A stretch of DNA of 64,000 nt, taken from Penium margaritaceum. Lineage: Eukaryota; Streptophyta; Zygnematophyceae; Desmidiales; Peniaceae. The position numbers and the translations under genes are program-made. Positions 55,248-64,000 of the stretch are shown here, in pieces. Under the pieces are notes generated by a model. It saw only the letters and a list, made by a program, of their open reading frames with translations, searched no databases and had not been told where the DNA came from. Numbering within the stretch: the first letter of the stretch is position 1; the number at the start of each line of letters is the position of its first letter. Location of the stretch: contig SZWC01001606.1 in assembly GCA_023375785.1 (NCBI GenBank), positions 158,172-222,171 of the forward strand. Reading direction: 5' to 3'.

Positions 55248-56986
55248 TCAACTGGGGGACACCCCTGAACATGACCGGGGGGGTCCACGAAGAGACGAGT
55301 CAACAGCACACGCAAGGCCCTCCTCAACCGAACGTACACTCTCACCTCCCTGATCACGGAGGTGACACTGGTGAACGGCGTGAGAGAGCGCAGAGTCCAG
55401 CTGGCGGTCGTCCTCAGGTGGTCCGGTGATGAGTGCAGTAGAGGAGGGTATCTGGGGACCAGGGGTGGAGGAAGCCCATGTTGGAGGTGAGTAGAAGCCA
55501 GAGGGAGGCCCGAAGTAGACAGGGCCACCAAACCCCAGGGGCCAACCCCAGGGTGCGGATGGAGAAGGTGAAGAAAGGGCAGTGCTGTAGACAGCTGCTG
55601 TAGACAATGGAGAAGAAGCGTGTGCCGAGCCACGACTGGACCCCGCGGAGGTGGAGGAGCGGGCAGAACCGCCACCAGATCCTGAAGAGCGTGCCCAGTG
55701 AGCACGCATGGCGGAGGCCAGGCGTGCATCATCTGGTGGTGCAGGGCACTTGGGCGCCGCATGACCAGCGGCGCCGCAGTTCCAGCAAGTGACAGTGCTG
55801 GAGGAGGAAGAGGGGGATGCGGTGCTATCAGAACCGCGACCTTTGCCACCCTTCCCCTGCCCGGCACCGCCAGAGCCACCCCCTCGGCCTTTACCTTTGC
55901 TACCCCCTCCACCACGCACACCCCCTTGGGAAGCAAGGGAGGTGGCAGTAGTGACAAAGGTGGAGATGGAGGACGAGTTGGAGGCTGAGGAGGTGGAGGA
56001 GGAGGGAAGTGCAGTGGCTGCTGCTGCAACGGCTGCGCGGTGAATGCGTTTGTTCTGCAAAGAGCTCCACCAGTCGGTGAGGCGCTGGGAGGTGAACTCC
56101 CATAAAGCCCCAATTCCAGGGGGTGCGTCGGTGGGAACAGGAATTGCCGGCAGACGCTCCAACTCTGTGGCTTTCACTTCGCGAAAGATGTCGCTAAGTT
56201 CAGGGATGAGGCCGTTGACGATGGAGAGAACAGTAGGGAGTTGGCCTGGGGCGGCCTTGCCGAGGTCACGCAGCAGTCGCAGACTGCGAGCCCAATAGGC
56301 GTCAGGAGTCTCGTCAGGACGCTCTGTGCTGCATGTCCAGTGACTGTCGTGCGCCGCTTGATCAGGGCATAAGCCCCAACCGGGTTAGCGGGGGTGCGGC
56401 GTGCAGTGTCAGCATTGTAGGATCCGATCTCATCAGTGAGATCGTCTGGTCCGGCGCGAATGAGGGCACGGACCGCTCGTGCAGACTCAGAATCGACTGG
56501 CACAAAAGGTGGGACAGCTGAGGGATTTGGTGCATGGTAGTATTCCCAAAGTTGTTCCCCTTGCGCCCAGGCACTGAAACGAACCTCCCAGGGGTGAAAA
56601 GTAAGACTGGAGGTGAAATGGGGTGGAGTGGAGTCAATGTCAGGCTTGCGTTCCACTGATGAAGCAAGGGCTTTGGGTGCAGCAGTGGCAGCAGCTGCGG
56701 CGACTGCAAGTGGATCAGAGGAAGATGTGCCAGCGGCAGTGGAAGCGGAAGCGGGAGAAGTGGAAAATGCTGCAGCAATGTTAGCGGACTGAGTGCTACG
56801 CAGTGTGGGGTGCAGACGATTCAGAACCAAGTCAGCAATGTGGTCGGCGAATGTCTCTTGGTCAGCCTGCTCAGCCCGCAACTTTTCCTCAGCGGCGCGC
56901 TGAGCACTGAGAGCTGCCTGCAATGCAGTGCGCTCACGGTGAAGCTCTGCTTGCAGTGTTGTGTATTGGTCATCGTCGACTGGCAT
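55248..56986 (-). pseudogene. copia gag (element C)
   Basis: ATG at 56986 (MPVDDDQYTTLQ) begins a coiled-coil-like N-terminus, followed by FSAWAQGEQLWEYYHAP, DEIGSYNADTARR, NPVGAYALIKRRTTVTGHAA, a frameshift near 56330, then PPGIGALWEFTSQRLTDWW, LQNKRIHRAAV, a Gly/Lys-rich stretch and the knuckle CWNCGAAGHAAPKC at 55746-55787. Another frame change near 55300 is needed to reach protease. It is closely similar in block order to gag of E. Confidence 0.88.
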
Positions 56987-57159
56987 TGTGCCAGCGACGT
57001 GACTCTGCCGAAAAAAATTTGGCAGAGTTTCCCTTACCCCCGTGGGCGTGAGAAAGTAAGATATCGGTGTTGGAAGTGCGCTGCAAGGCAACAACCTGAA
57101 CGCACAAACACGCCGATATAGGAAAGGCAGAGAGAGCGGGAGAACAAGAGAAGGCAAGC

Positions 57160-58116
57160 TCACCACGCACGGCGGTGCAGAGAGAACAGTGGTGGAAGTG
57201 CCGCAGCAGATGAGGAGGCGACGACTGCGAAAAAAGCTGATGTGGTGACCACGAAGCAGGCTACACCTGTCAGGGCTACACCTAACAGAGTGGAGATGAC
57301 TGTAGCGGTCAAGACCAACAGTTGTATGTGCCGAGTGACTGACGGTGATGAGGAGGGTAGAGAGGCTGCAAGTGTTGTGGAGGCGTTGGCGGAGTCAACT
57401 GCACTGGAGAGTGCTTTGGCTGCTGCGACTGCGGCGGATGCAACTGCGTTTGCTGCTGCAGCAATCTAAGTGGCTACGTTGACGGCAGAGGCCGCCAAAG
57501 GTCCCTGGTCAACCGCTGCAGTGTATGTGCCAATGGCTCGATCAGCAGTAGTGCTGGCTGGTGCACGTGCGGCGCGTGCTGTGGCTGCAAGGGTAGTGGC
57601 AACGGTAGCGCTGGATGCAAGGGTAGCCTGCAGCGCTGAAAGAATATCAGGGGACGAGATGGGCTCTGCAGTAGCTGCGGCTGGAGATGCAGCACAATGC
57701 GGAGCGGAGGCCTCTGATGCTGCTGCTGCAGAAGGTTGAGCTGCACCACGGGGAGCAGCACGGCGGTGTTGCGGGCGCGTCCTATGGGAAATGGGCGGGC
57801 TTACCAGAGAGTGAAGAGGTCGGTGGTCGTGTTGTGGTGCTGTTGCCGGCTGGTTCAGCGACGTTGGAGAATCGTCGTCGGCCGATTGGTAACGAGTTGC
57901 GTAGTCCCGTGCGTCCGCCCACACGTAGTGATCAGCGGGATCGTACTCTTCACCGGGGTGATACCCTGGACTGCTGCGACGCACCCTCGACCACACTTCT
58001 CTCTCCGCCCGCTCCTCGTAGTACGTGAGCTCCTCGTCAGTGCGTGCACGGTCCCGAGCCGCCGTGGATGACGGAGGGGCGGGCTCGATCTCAGGTGGAG
58101 ACGCCAGCGTTCTCAA
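57160..58116 (-). pseudogene. ORF0: Ala-rich pre-gag ORF with hydrophobic end (element C)
   Basis: The minus frame from 58116 to the TGA at 57162-57160 is interrupted once (TAG at 57466). It opens with an acidic/aromatic part (DEELTYYEERAEREVWSRVR, DPADHYVWADARDYATRY). An Ala/Pro-rich middle includes ALQATLASSATVATTLAATA. It ends in a hydrophobic segment (LLVLTATVISTLLGVALTGV, FAVVASSSAAALPPLFSL). Order, composition and the LPPLFSL/FPPLFTL ending match ORF0 of E. GTGAGC directly follows at the stop and could be a splice donor. No known family is recognised. A membrane or particle role is speculation. Confidence 0.6.
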
Positions 58117-58224
58117 TGCTGGGCTGCCTCGGGGCAGCCCGAGGTAATTGAGAGTGTGCTGGGGTCAAGCGTGGCTGCAGGGTTGGAGCTGTTGCTGCGA
58201 GGGACGGAGGTGAGGTCACGACTG

Positions 58225-58880
58225 CGAAGCTAGCAGCTGCACAGAACGGCGGCTGCTGCGGCTGCCTGGGCTGCCACGGTCTCGTACTGTGGCTTGCACG
58301 GGATCACCCGCGGCTTAGCTGTGACTCGAAGGAGGTTCACAGGTTGGTGCTAGCGGCTGCACAGAATGGCGGCTGCTGCTGCTACCTAAGCTGCTTAGGC
58401 CGCCACGGCCTCGTGCTGTGGCTTGTGCGGGATTACCCGTTGCTCGATGCTAGCGGCTGCCCAGAATGGCGGCTGCTGCTGCTGTCCAAGCTGCCACGGT
58501 CTCGTGCTAAAGTTCACGAGTGCGAGGCTGGCGGCTGCACAGAGTGGCTGCTGCTGATGCTGCTTAGGACGCCACGGCCTCATGCTGTGACTTGTGCGGG
58601 ATCACCCGTCGCTCGATGCCAGCGGCTGCACAGAATGGCGGCTGCTGCTGCTGCCTAAGCTGCCACGGTCTCATGCTAAGGTTCACGAGTGCGATGCTAG
58701 CGGCTGCACAGAATGGCGGCTGCTGCTGCTGCCTAAGCTGCCACGGTCTCGTGCTAAGGTTCACGAGTGTGATGCCAGCGGCTGCACAGAATGGTTGCTG
58801 CTCCTGCTGCTTAGGCCGCCGCGGTCTCGTGCTGTGGCTTGTGCGGGATCACCCGTCGCTTAGCGCATGAGTCTCATGAG
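58225..58880 (-). repeat. Leader tandem repeats of C (~80-120 bp units)
   Basis: About seven copies of a unit containing GCGGCTGCACAGAATGGCGG, GCTGCTGCTGC, GCTGCCACGGTCTCGTGCT and TGTGCGGGATCACCCG lie between primer site and ORF0. Units vary in length. No protein is implied. Confidence 0.75.
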
Positions 58881-58916
58881 GTCCCAGGACGTCGCGGCGG
58901 GAGGGACAGCCCTCCT

Positions 58917-58928
58917 GCTCCGATACCA
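58917..58928 (-). promoter_or_regulatory. Primer binding site of C
   Basis: TGGTATCGGAGC on the minus strand, one transition from the canonical TGGTATCAGAGC, directly next to the LTR. Confidence 0.85.
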
Positions 58929-59808
58929 GTAGGTAGCCACAGACACTATGTAGCAAGCAAGTGGGTGGAAAGCAATGGAGTACGCCATGGATCGGGGAAC
59001 GCTCACGACTTAGAAAAGTGGAAGCAGTCAAGACACAACTTAACGAGAGTGAGCAGTGAGCGAGGTGGTGAGAGCCGGTTGACCGGGCCACCCACGCGAG
59101 ACACTCGTCGTGGGGCCCGGCCGCCACCCAGGGATCGAACCTGACCCTGGAGCGAGCGAGCTCCCGGCGGTTTCTCACACGCCGGCACAAGCCGGACGTG
59201 TGGTCCCGAGGGATCAGCAACCCGGTTCACCACTCTAGGAAAATGCAAGTATTCAATTAACTAACAAGCATGCAATCCTAAAAGTGTATCCCCATTTTGG
59301 CACATGAGGTTATTACTAAACCAAGGCTTGTGACAAGGCTGGCGCTGTAGCCACCACTTGGCAGCTTGATGGAGGCACCTCCACTGAGCACTTCATGCTG
59401 CACAACAGTCTTGCACCAGGGAGCCTTAATCCAGTTGAATCACCTGCAGTGGTGAGGTGTGTGCATGAATGGANGCCGGCACAAGCCGGACGTGTGGTCC
59501 CGAGGGATCAGCAACCCGGTTCACCACTCTAGGAACATGCAAGTATTCAATTAACTAACAAGCATGCAATCCTAAAAGTGTATCCCCATTTTGGCACATG
59601 AGGTTATTACTAAACCAAGGCTTGTGACAAGGCTGGCGCTGTAGCCACCACTTGGCAGCTTGATGGAGGCACCTCCACTGAGCACTTCATGCTGCACAAC
59701 AGTCTTGCACCAGGGAGCCTTAATCCAGTTGAATCACCTGCAGTGGTGAGGTGTGTGCATGAATGGAGACAAGAGGGCACTTGCGTGTGTTTGTGACAAT
59801 AACCAACA
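58929..59808 (-). repeat. 5' LTR of C (inflated by an artefact)
   Basis: 59181-59473 is repeated as 59475-59767 around the single N at 59474, with one visible difference. Removing one copy gives 586 bp, matching the 588-bp 3' LTR. Confidence 0.9.
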
Positions 59809-59813
59809 CCCGG

Positions 59814-59993
59814 TGCGGTTAGCTGCCGGCGCCCCTATATAAGCCTGCTAGGGGCTCATTTGTAAACTCTCCTTGTTCTTTATATTCAGCGTTCCAGACT
59901 TAGCCAAATTCTTGTCGTTTTGCATCGCACTCACACACAGAGCTTATGTTCGTTTTTGCATGGGCCTGCATGCCCTAAAAATTATTTCCAATT
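59814..59993 (+). repeat. 3' LTR of B, second fragment
   Basis: Resumes B's LTR after C: GCTGCCGGCGCCCCTATATA, TTTGTAAACTCTCCTTGTTC, GCATGGGCCTGCATGCCCTA and TTTCCAATT, followed by the GAAAC duplication at 59994-59998. Confidence 0.92.
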
Positions 59994-59998
59994 GAAAC

Positions 59999-60260
59999 AA
60001 GGTCTCCGCGTGACCCCGGAAAGTGTCTCCGGCTGTCCGGGTCTCGACCATATCATGCATGGATCACACATAACACATGGGGACAATGGGTCTCCACACC
60101 ACACCGGTGGAACTCACTAGGTGCGCGGGTCTCGACCACATCACCTCGATCACAGCACCGTGCCACACCCCAAGCAACCGCGCTGTCCTCACAAGAGTGT
60201 CAGGCCAAAGCCCACACACCAACAGTTACATCGTCGTCACGCGATTCGAGCAATGAGTAA
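59999..60260 (-). mobile_element. Element H remnant, right of B
   Basis: Two minus-strand hairpin units (60001-60049 and 60089-60137) continue the 3' region of H that was interrupted at 44337. The right limit is where the pattern fades. Confidence 0.55.
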
Positions 60261-60719
60261 AATATTGCACCCATTCCCCGGGCCTTGGGTCTTAATGGAA
60301 CGTGGTATCGACCAGATGAGGCATCTTTGCTGTCTTTACAGTCGACTCCCCGTCTTTTTTTCATTTGGCATTTGAACCTCAGTTCATCACTGCCGCAACT
60401 CCGACCTTTCAATGTGTTCTGTTGCACGAGAAGGAAAACACTCCACATCAGCAGCCAGCTGTTGATAGCGTCTCACATAAGCGAGTTGACAGCCCAAAAA
60501 AACTGGAATATCATGATCACCCACCACAACCTTCAAGCCACACATACTTTCACTTCTTGGAAGTTAGAATAGAACAGAACATAAGTTGTCTGTTTTTGGC
60601 CTACGTGCCCTACAATGATTCTTTAAAGAGGGTGAGACATGAAGCAAAAGAGAGGGAGGGAGATACATGAAGCGGAAGTTAGGGAGGGAGAGGGAGAGAG
60701 AGAGGGAGAGGGAGATGGA

Positions 60720-60785
<66 letters not shown>

Positions 60786-61439
60786 GAGTGAGTGCAGGGG
60801 AGGGAAGAGAGTGCAGGTGTGCAGAAGGATGGTACTGACAAGAGGCAGTGGGTACTGCGGTTATGAAAGCCTCTTTTATTCTTGTTCCTTCCCCAGGCAC
60901 CTTGTGCTCACAGGAAAAGTTCATGTACACTGGCATAAAAGTACAACATGTGGCGAATCTCCCAGACATTGCCAACGCAGCCATGCATTTGTTAGCCCGT
61001 GGCGGGACCTCGGGGTTCCCAGGCCTGAAGTCTCACGGAGGGTCCAGCTATCCCTCCTTGCTCCAGGCATCAGAGCCCCCACTACTGATACATTCTGCCA
61101 GTCTTGCGACATTTTGCGGTAGTGGGTACCTCTACCTCTCCAGTTGGAAGTCTCAGACATATCTGCGCAAAACCGATCAAGAAAGAGCAGGCAGCACGTC
61201 AGGTCATGGCTGAAGACAGGGGATCAGCATAAAGCAAGAGCGGTGAGATGGTTGACAAGCATTTCGGCCAGTTTCCGAGGGCATCACACTGCTGGTTAGC
61301 TTCTTCTCAGTAGCCAAGAGACAGACAATTCTTTCGGCTGTGCTACACATCTAGCGATGGAGTTGCTCCTGCACCTTCTTTGCACTGTTCTCACGTGCAC
61401 AGGCCAACTCTTGTGCAGGCTCCCTTCATCATAATGTAC
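60261..61439. other. Intergenic, no gene supported; (GA)n at 60681-60782
   Basis: A GA microsatellite of about 100 bp is the only clear feature. Open frames across it are repeat-driven. The last ~140 bases before 61440 are probably the 3' untranslated region of the polygalacturonase gene. Several unassigned frames of 80-120 codons show no recognisable domain. Confidence 0.5.
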
Positions 61440-61790
61440 TCACCCGCACTGTTTCAGCTGCAGGTCGATGTTGCCCTGCTGACTTGACGAAGGGCTGCCG
61501 CCGAGCACAGGCAGCGACGGCATGCTATCCGGGGCAGGCCCAAAGACGTTGGAGACCTTGGGACTCAGCGTGCCGAAGCCACTGACGGGCTTGAGGTTGA
61601 TGCCGTCGAGTGTGATGTCCGTGCACGGCGTGCTGTCGGCGCAGCGGAAGAAGACGCCCTCCGTGCCCCGGGAGGTGCCGCGGATGTTGGAGAAGACAAT
61701 GTTGGAGATGGCCACATTGGTGGACTTGGGGGCTGCGGCACACAGCAGACTGCCACGGCAGTAGAACTGCATCATTGCGCACGCGCGCGT

Positions 61791-61843
<53 letters not shown>

Positions 61844-61948
61844 GAGGGTAAGGAGCTGAAGAGCTATGCCTCGAAGCATCACATCAGCCATCTCTTGACC
61901 GATCGAAGTAAAGAACATGGTTGGTACTCATCAGCTAGAGGTCGTGCN

Positions 61949-62020
<72 letters not shown>

Positions 62021-63822
62021 GAGGGTAAGGAGCTGAAGAGCTATGCCTCGAAGCATCACATCAGCCATCTCTTGACCGATCGAAGTAAAGAACATGGTTG
62101 GTACTCATCAGCTAGAGGTCGTGCTCTCATGCACCCACCTGGTCGAGCACGAGGGGGTACCGCACGTTCTCCACTTGGATGTCTTCGTAGCGGCAGTTGT
62201 AGGCGCCGCCGGGGCCGCCCTGAATGGTCTTGATGCGGATGCCAGTGAGCGTGTTGCGGAAGATTGCACGCCGCACCACCACGTTGCTCACGCACGAGTA
62301 TGGCGAGTTGCTCTTGCCACCTCCGAGGGACCCAATGCTGCATTGCACACAATGTGGAGAAAGCCACAAAGCAATGGAAACAGTCAGAGGAACCCACCGA
62401 TCTGCAGACAACTAGTCTGCAGTGCATAAGTCAGAGATTTGACAGAGTCGGAGGTTATCGGTAGGTCTGGAGGGTCCTGGGAGGGTTGCAAGCCACATGA
62501 CTTTGTGGATAGGCCTTGGATGTGATCGGGTGGTTTTGAGGCAGATTGGTGGTGAAGGTGACAAGGTGGGAAAAAGGGAGGTTGGGTGGTCTGCATGGTG
62601 AATAGGCTGAACAGGCATGAATGGTGGGCGAGAGGGAGCAAAAGTTGATGCCTTGGGGATTTGCCACTAACAGAGCACTTTCACGTGGGTGAATGGGCAT
62701 GCCGCTAAACACCTGTCACAAAAGTGTCACTGAAATTCTTGCACGCTTGCATGCCAGCATCACTTGGCTGTGCCCCGTTCAAGGTTCGCAATACAACAGC
62801 CGCTCAGTCTGCGATTCCAGGTGAGGGAGGTTCACACTTGTGAACCTCAGCATGCAGCAGACTTGTTCCATTCCAGCTCACTCACGAGATGCCATGTCCT
62901 GAGTTGGCAACGATGTCGGAAATTGTGACACCATCCGTGCCATCGTAGATGGAGATGTTGTCATCGCCTGTGAGAGTGAAATGGGAACAGCCAAGGCACA
63001 ACCCGTGTGGAAGGAAGCTCAGTGTTCGGACTGTAGCCCAGCAGCAAAGGAGGGTGAGGCAGGCACCCCCAAAAGGAAGATGATACACAGCTGACTGCCT
63101 GAGGATGGAGGTGCAAGAAGGTGACTGGAAGAAAGGGAAGGAGTCCACCATCGACCCACCAGCATTGAGGGTGCAGTTGGAGATGGTGATGTCGGAAGAC
63201 ACCGAGACGTGGATGGCGTCTGTGTTCTTGCTGTCCTCGGGGCTGTCCGTTGAGAACTTGCGCACCGTGACACCCTCACAGTGGTTGATGTTGAGGTGGA
63301 AGAAGGGAGAGCGTCTGCATTCAGATGATCAGGAGGAGAGTCCTCTTTGCAAGAATTTGTGGGCGCGCAGTCGGAGGAGGGGTGTTCACAAAGTCACCCC
63401 CCGTGTGTGGGTTTCACTCTGTCGAGGTTTTAGACAAAGCATGACATAGCTTGAGACACACATTCGATATGCACATAACAGCATGGCATGGCACTGTGCA
63501 GAATTGACGTAGCGCAACTCTTCTGCCACAGTATCCCAGCATTGCTGGAACCTTCCGCGCATATAGCAGCATGCGCACTTCCCTCGTGGCCCACCCACCT
63601 CAAGGTGATGCCTTCCACGATCACGTTGTTGGAGTGGTGGATGTAGACAAGCACGGGCCGCTTGCCGCCTGTCAACCACCATGCGTCACCGCTGCCGTCA
63701 ATGGTGCCCTTGCCCGTGACGACAAGGTTGTCGAGGTAGTCCAGTTCCACAACAGCAGGCACGTTCACGGTGAAATCAGGATACGAGGATGGGCTCTTGG
63801 GTGCCACCAGCGTGCCGTCGAT
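61440..63822 (-). CDS. GH28 polygalacturonase (pectinase), five exons, 5' end outside window
   Basis: Five exons join in frame with GT-AG introns: 63822-63599, 63314-63160, 62967-62886, 62337-62139 and 61766-61440 (987 nt, 328 residues plus stop). The product begins IDGTLVAPKSP and continues GTIDGSGDAWW and SPFFHLNINHC. All four GH28 signatures are present: NTD (residues 105-107), GDD (127-129), GHG (150-152) and RIK (188-190). These hold the catalytic aspartates, histidine and substrate-binding lysine of enzymes that hydrolyse alpha-1,4-galacturonan in the cell wall. The residue after GDD is Asn where Cys is common. The N-terminal part (about 80-120 residues including any signal peptide) lies beyond the right edge. 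Introns carry CA microsatellites. The reading frame is intact, so this is probably an active host gene. Confidence 0.9.
61784..62124. repeat. CA microsatellite and duplicated intron block around N at 61948
   Basis: The last polygalacturonase intron contains a (CA)n run plus a 107-bp unique tail at about 61784-61947, repeated at 61949-62124 on the other side of a single N. The duplicated tail appears identical, so an unmerged overlap caused by the CA run is likely. Confidence 0.8.
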
Positions 63823-63868
63823 CTGTTGTATGCACGAGGGAAAAATTTGCCAACTCGGTCAAAGAGAG

Positions 63869-63872
<4 letters not shown>

Positions 63873-63950
<78 letters not shown>
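63873..63950. repeat. (CA)n microsatellite in the first visible intron
   Basis: A CA run of nearly 80 bp between the window edge and the first visible exon, followed by ACGC/CACG runs and (GA)n at 63988-64000. It lies in an intron by the acceptor at 63823. Confidence 0.9.
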
Positions 63951-63956
<6 letters not shown>

Positions 63957-64000
63957 GACACACGCACGCACGCAAGCACGCACGCACACAGAGAGAGAGA

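Larger units (their letters stand above)
50861..59808 (-). mobile_element. Ty1/copia element C, complete structure, nested in B's 3' LTR
   Basis: Minus-strand element with a 3' LTR (50861-51448), polypurine tract, RNase H, RT, integrase, protease, gag, ORF0, leader repeats, primer site (58917-58928) and 5' LTR (58929-59808, inflated by a 294-bp artefact). It is flanked by CCCGG (50856-50860 and 59809-59813). The intact 5' LTR of B preserves the empty site GGGGCCCGGTGCA at about 44819, which proves the insertion. The LTRs differ at about a dozen positions by eye, so C is the youngest insertion in the nest. Confidence 0.93.
44338..59993 (+). mobile_element. Element B: non-autonomous LTR retrotransposon with zinc-knuckle ORF
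   Basis: B has a 668-bp 5' LTR (44338-45005), primer site, long leader, one long reading frame, a hairpin-rich 3' region, a polypurine tract (50365-50371) and a 3' LTR split by element C (50372-50860 and 59814-59993, 669 bp together). GAAAC at 44333-44337 and 59994-59998 is its target-site duplication. The 5.4-kb internal region shows no protease, integrase, RT or RNase H block in any frame. B therefore needs enzymes from another element. The two LTRs differ at about one site in twenty by eye. Confidence 0.9.

Noticed and set aside
60365-60670. 101-codon plus frame left of the GA repeat
   Set aside because: It has no recognisable domain, runs into the repeat and shows no conserved neighbour or splice context.

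Overview
This is a gene-poor eukaryotic window made almost entirely of LTR retrotransposons, many broken and several inserted into one another. Only one ordinary host gene is visible: an intron-containing GH28 polygalacturonase on the minus strand at the right edge. The spliced GH28 gene, the Ty1/copia and Ty3/gypsy elements, the initiator-tRNA-type primer sites (TGGTATCAGAGC) and the long CA/GT, GA and GCA microsatellites point to a plant-lineage genome. My best guess is a streptophyte green alga of moderately high GC. The genus is an inference and is not shown by the sequence. No rRNA, tRNA, CRISPR or bacterial-type operon was recognised.

Layout, left to right. 1-4002: 5'-truncated copia pol relic A (+). 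6950-9060: AT-richer Ty3/gypsy relic (+). 10330-11010: copia gag relic (-). 11230-11900: LINE zinc-knuckle relic (-). 11890-12696: LTR of family H/J (-). 13037-15122: decayed LTR pieces and hairpin units. 15122-15613: an LTR with primer site (+), facing another primer site and LTR at 16464-16850 (-). About 17030-21900: copia relic G (-). 22855-27190: copia relic F (-), head to head with copia E (+, from about 27540). 33923-42798: copia D (+), inserted in the 3' LTR of E. 43600-60250: a three-level nest, in which the remnant of minus-strand element H is split by plus-strand element B (44338-59993), whose 3' LTR is split by minus-strand copia C (50861-59808). 61440-63822: polygalacturonase exons.

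Four points stand out. (1) B has complete LTRs, target-site duplications, primer site and polypurine tract, but no protease, integrase, reverse transcriptase or RNase H. It carries one long frame with a single zinc knuckle, so it is a non-autonomous element that probably depends on another copia for its enzymes. (2) A hairpin of about 49 bp with fixed flanks (GGTCGAGACCC ... GAGGAGACC) and a covarying stem is repeated in B's LTRs and 3' region and in relics elsewhere. (3) Elements C and E, and probably K, carry an alanine-rich ORF with a hydrophobic C-terminus between primer site and gag (called ORF0 here). (4) The LTRs of C, E and F share a folded core: hairpins closed by CCGCC/GGCGG with a motif resembling a Pol III B box.

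Assembly caution: each of the four isolated N bases (1793, 48820, 59474, 61948) lies exactly between two near-identical direct copies of roughly 150-345 bp. These look like unmerged contig overlaps or alleles, so lengths across them are inflated. An 80-N gap lies inside a GT microsatellite at 13278-13357.
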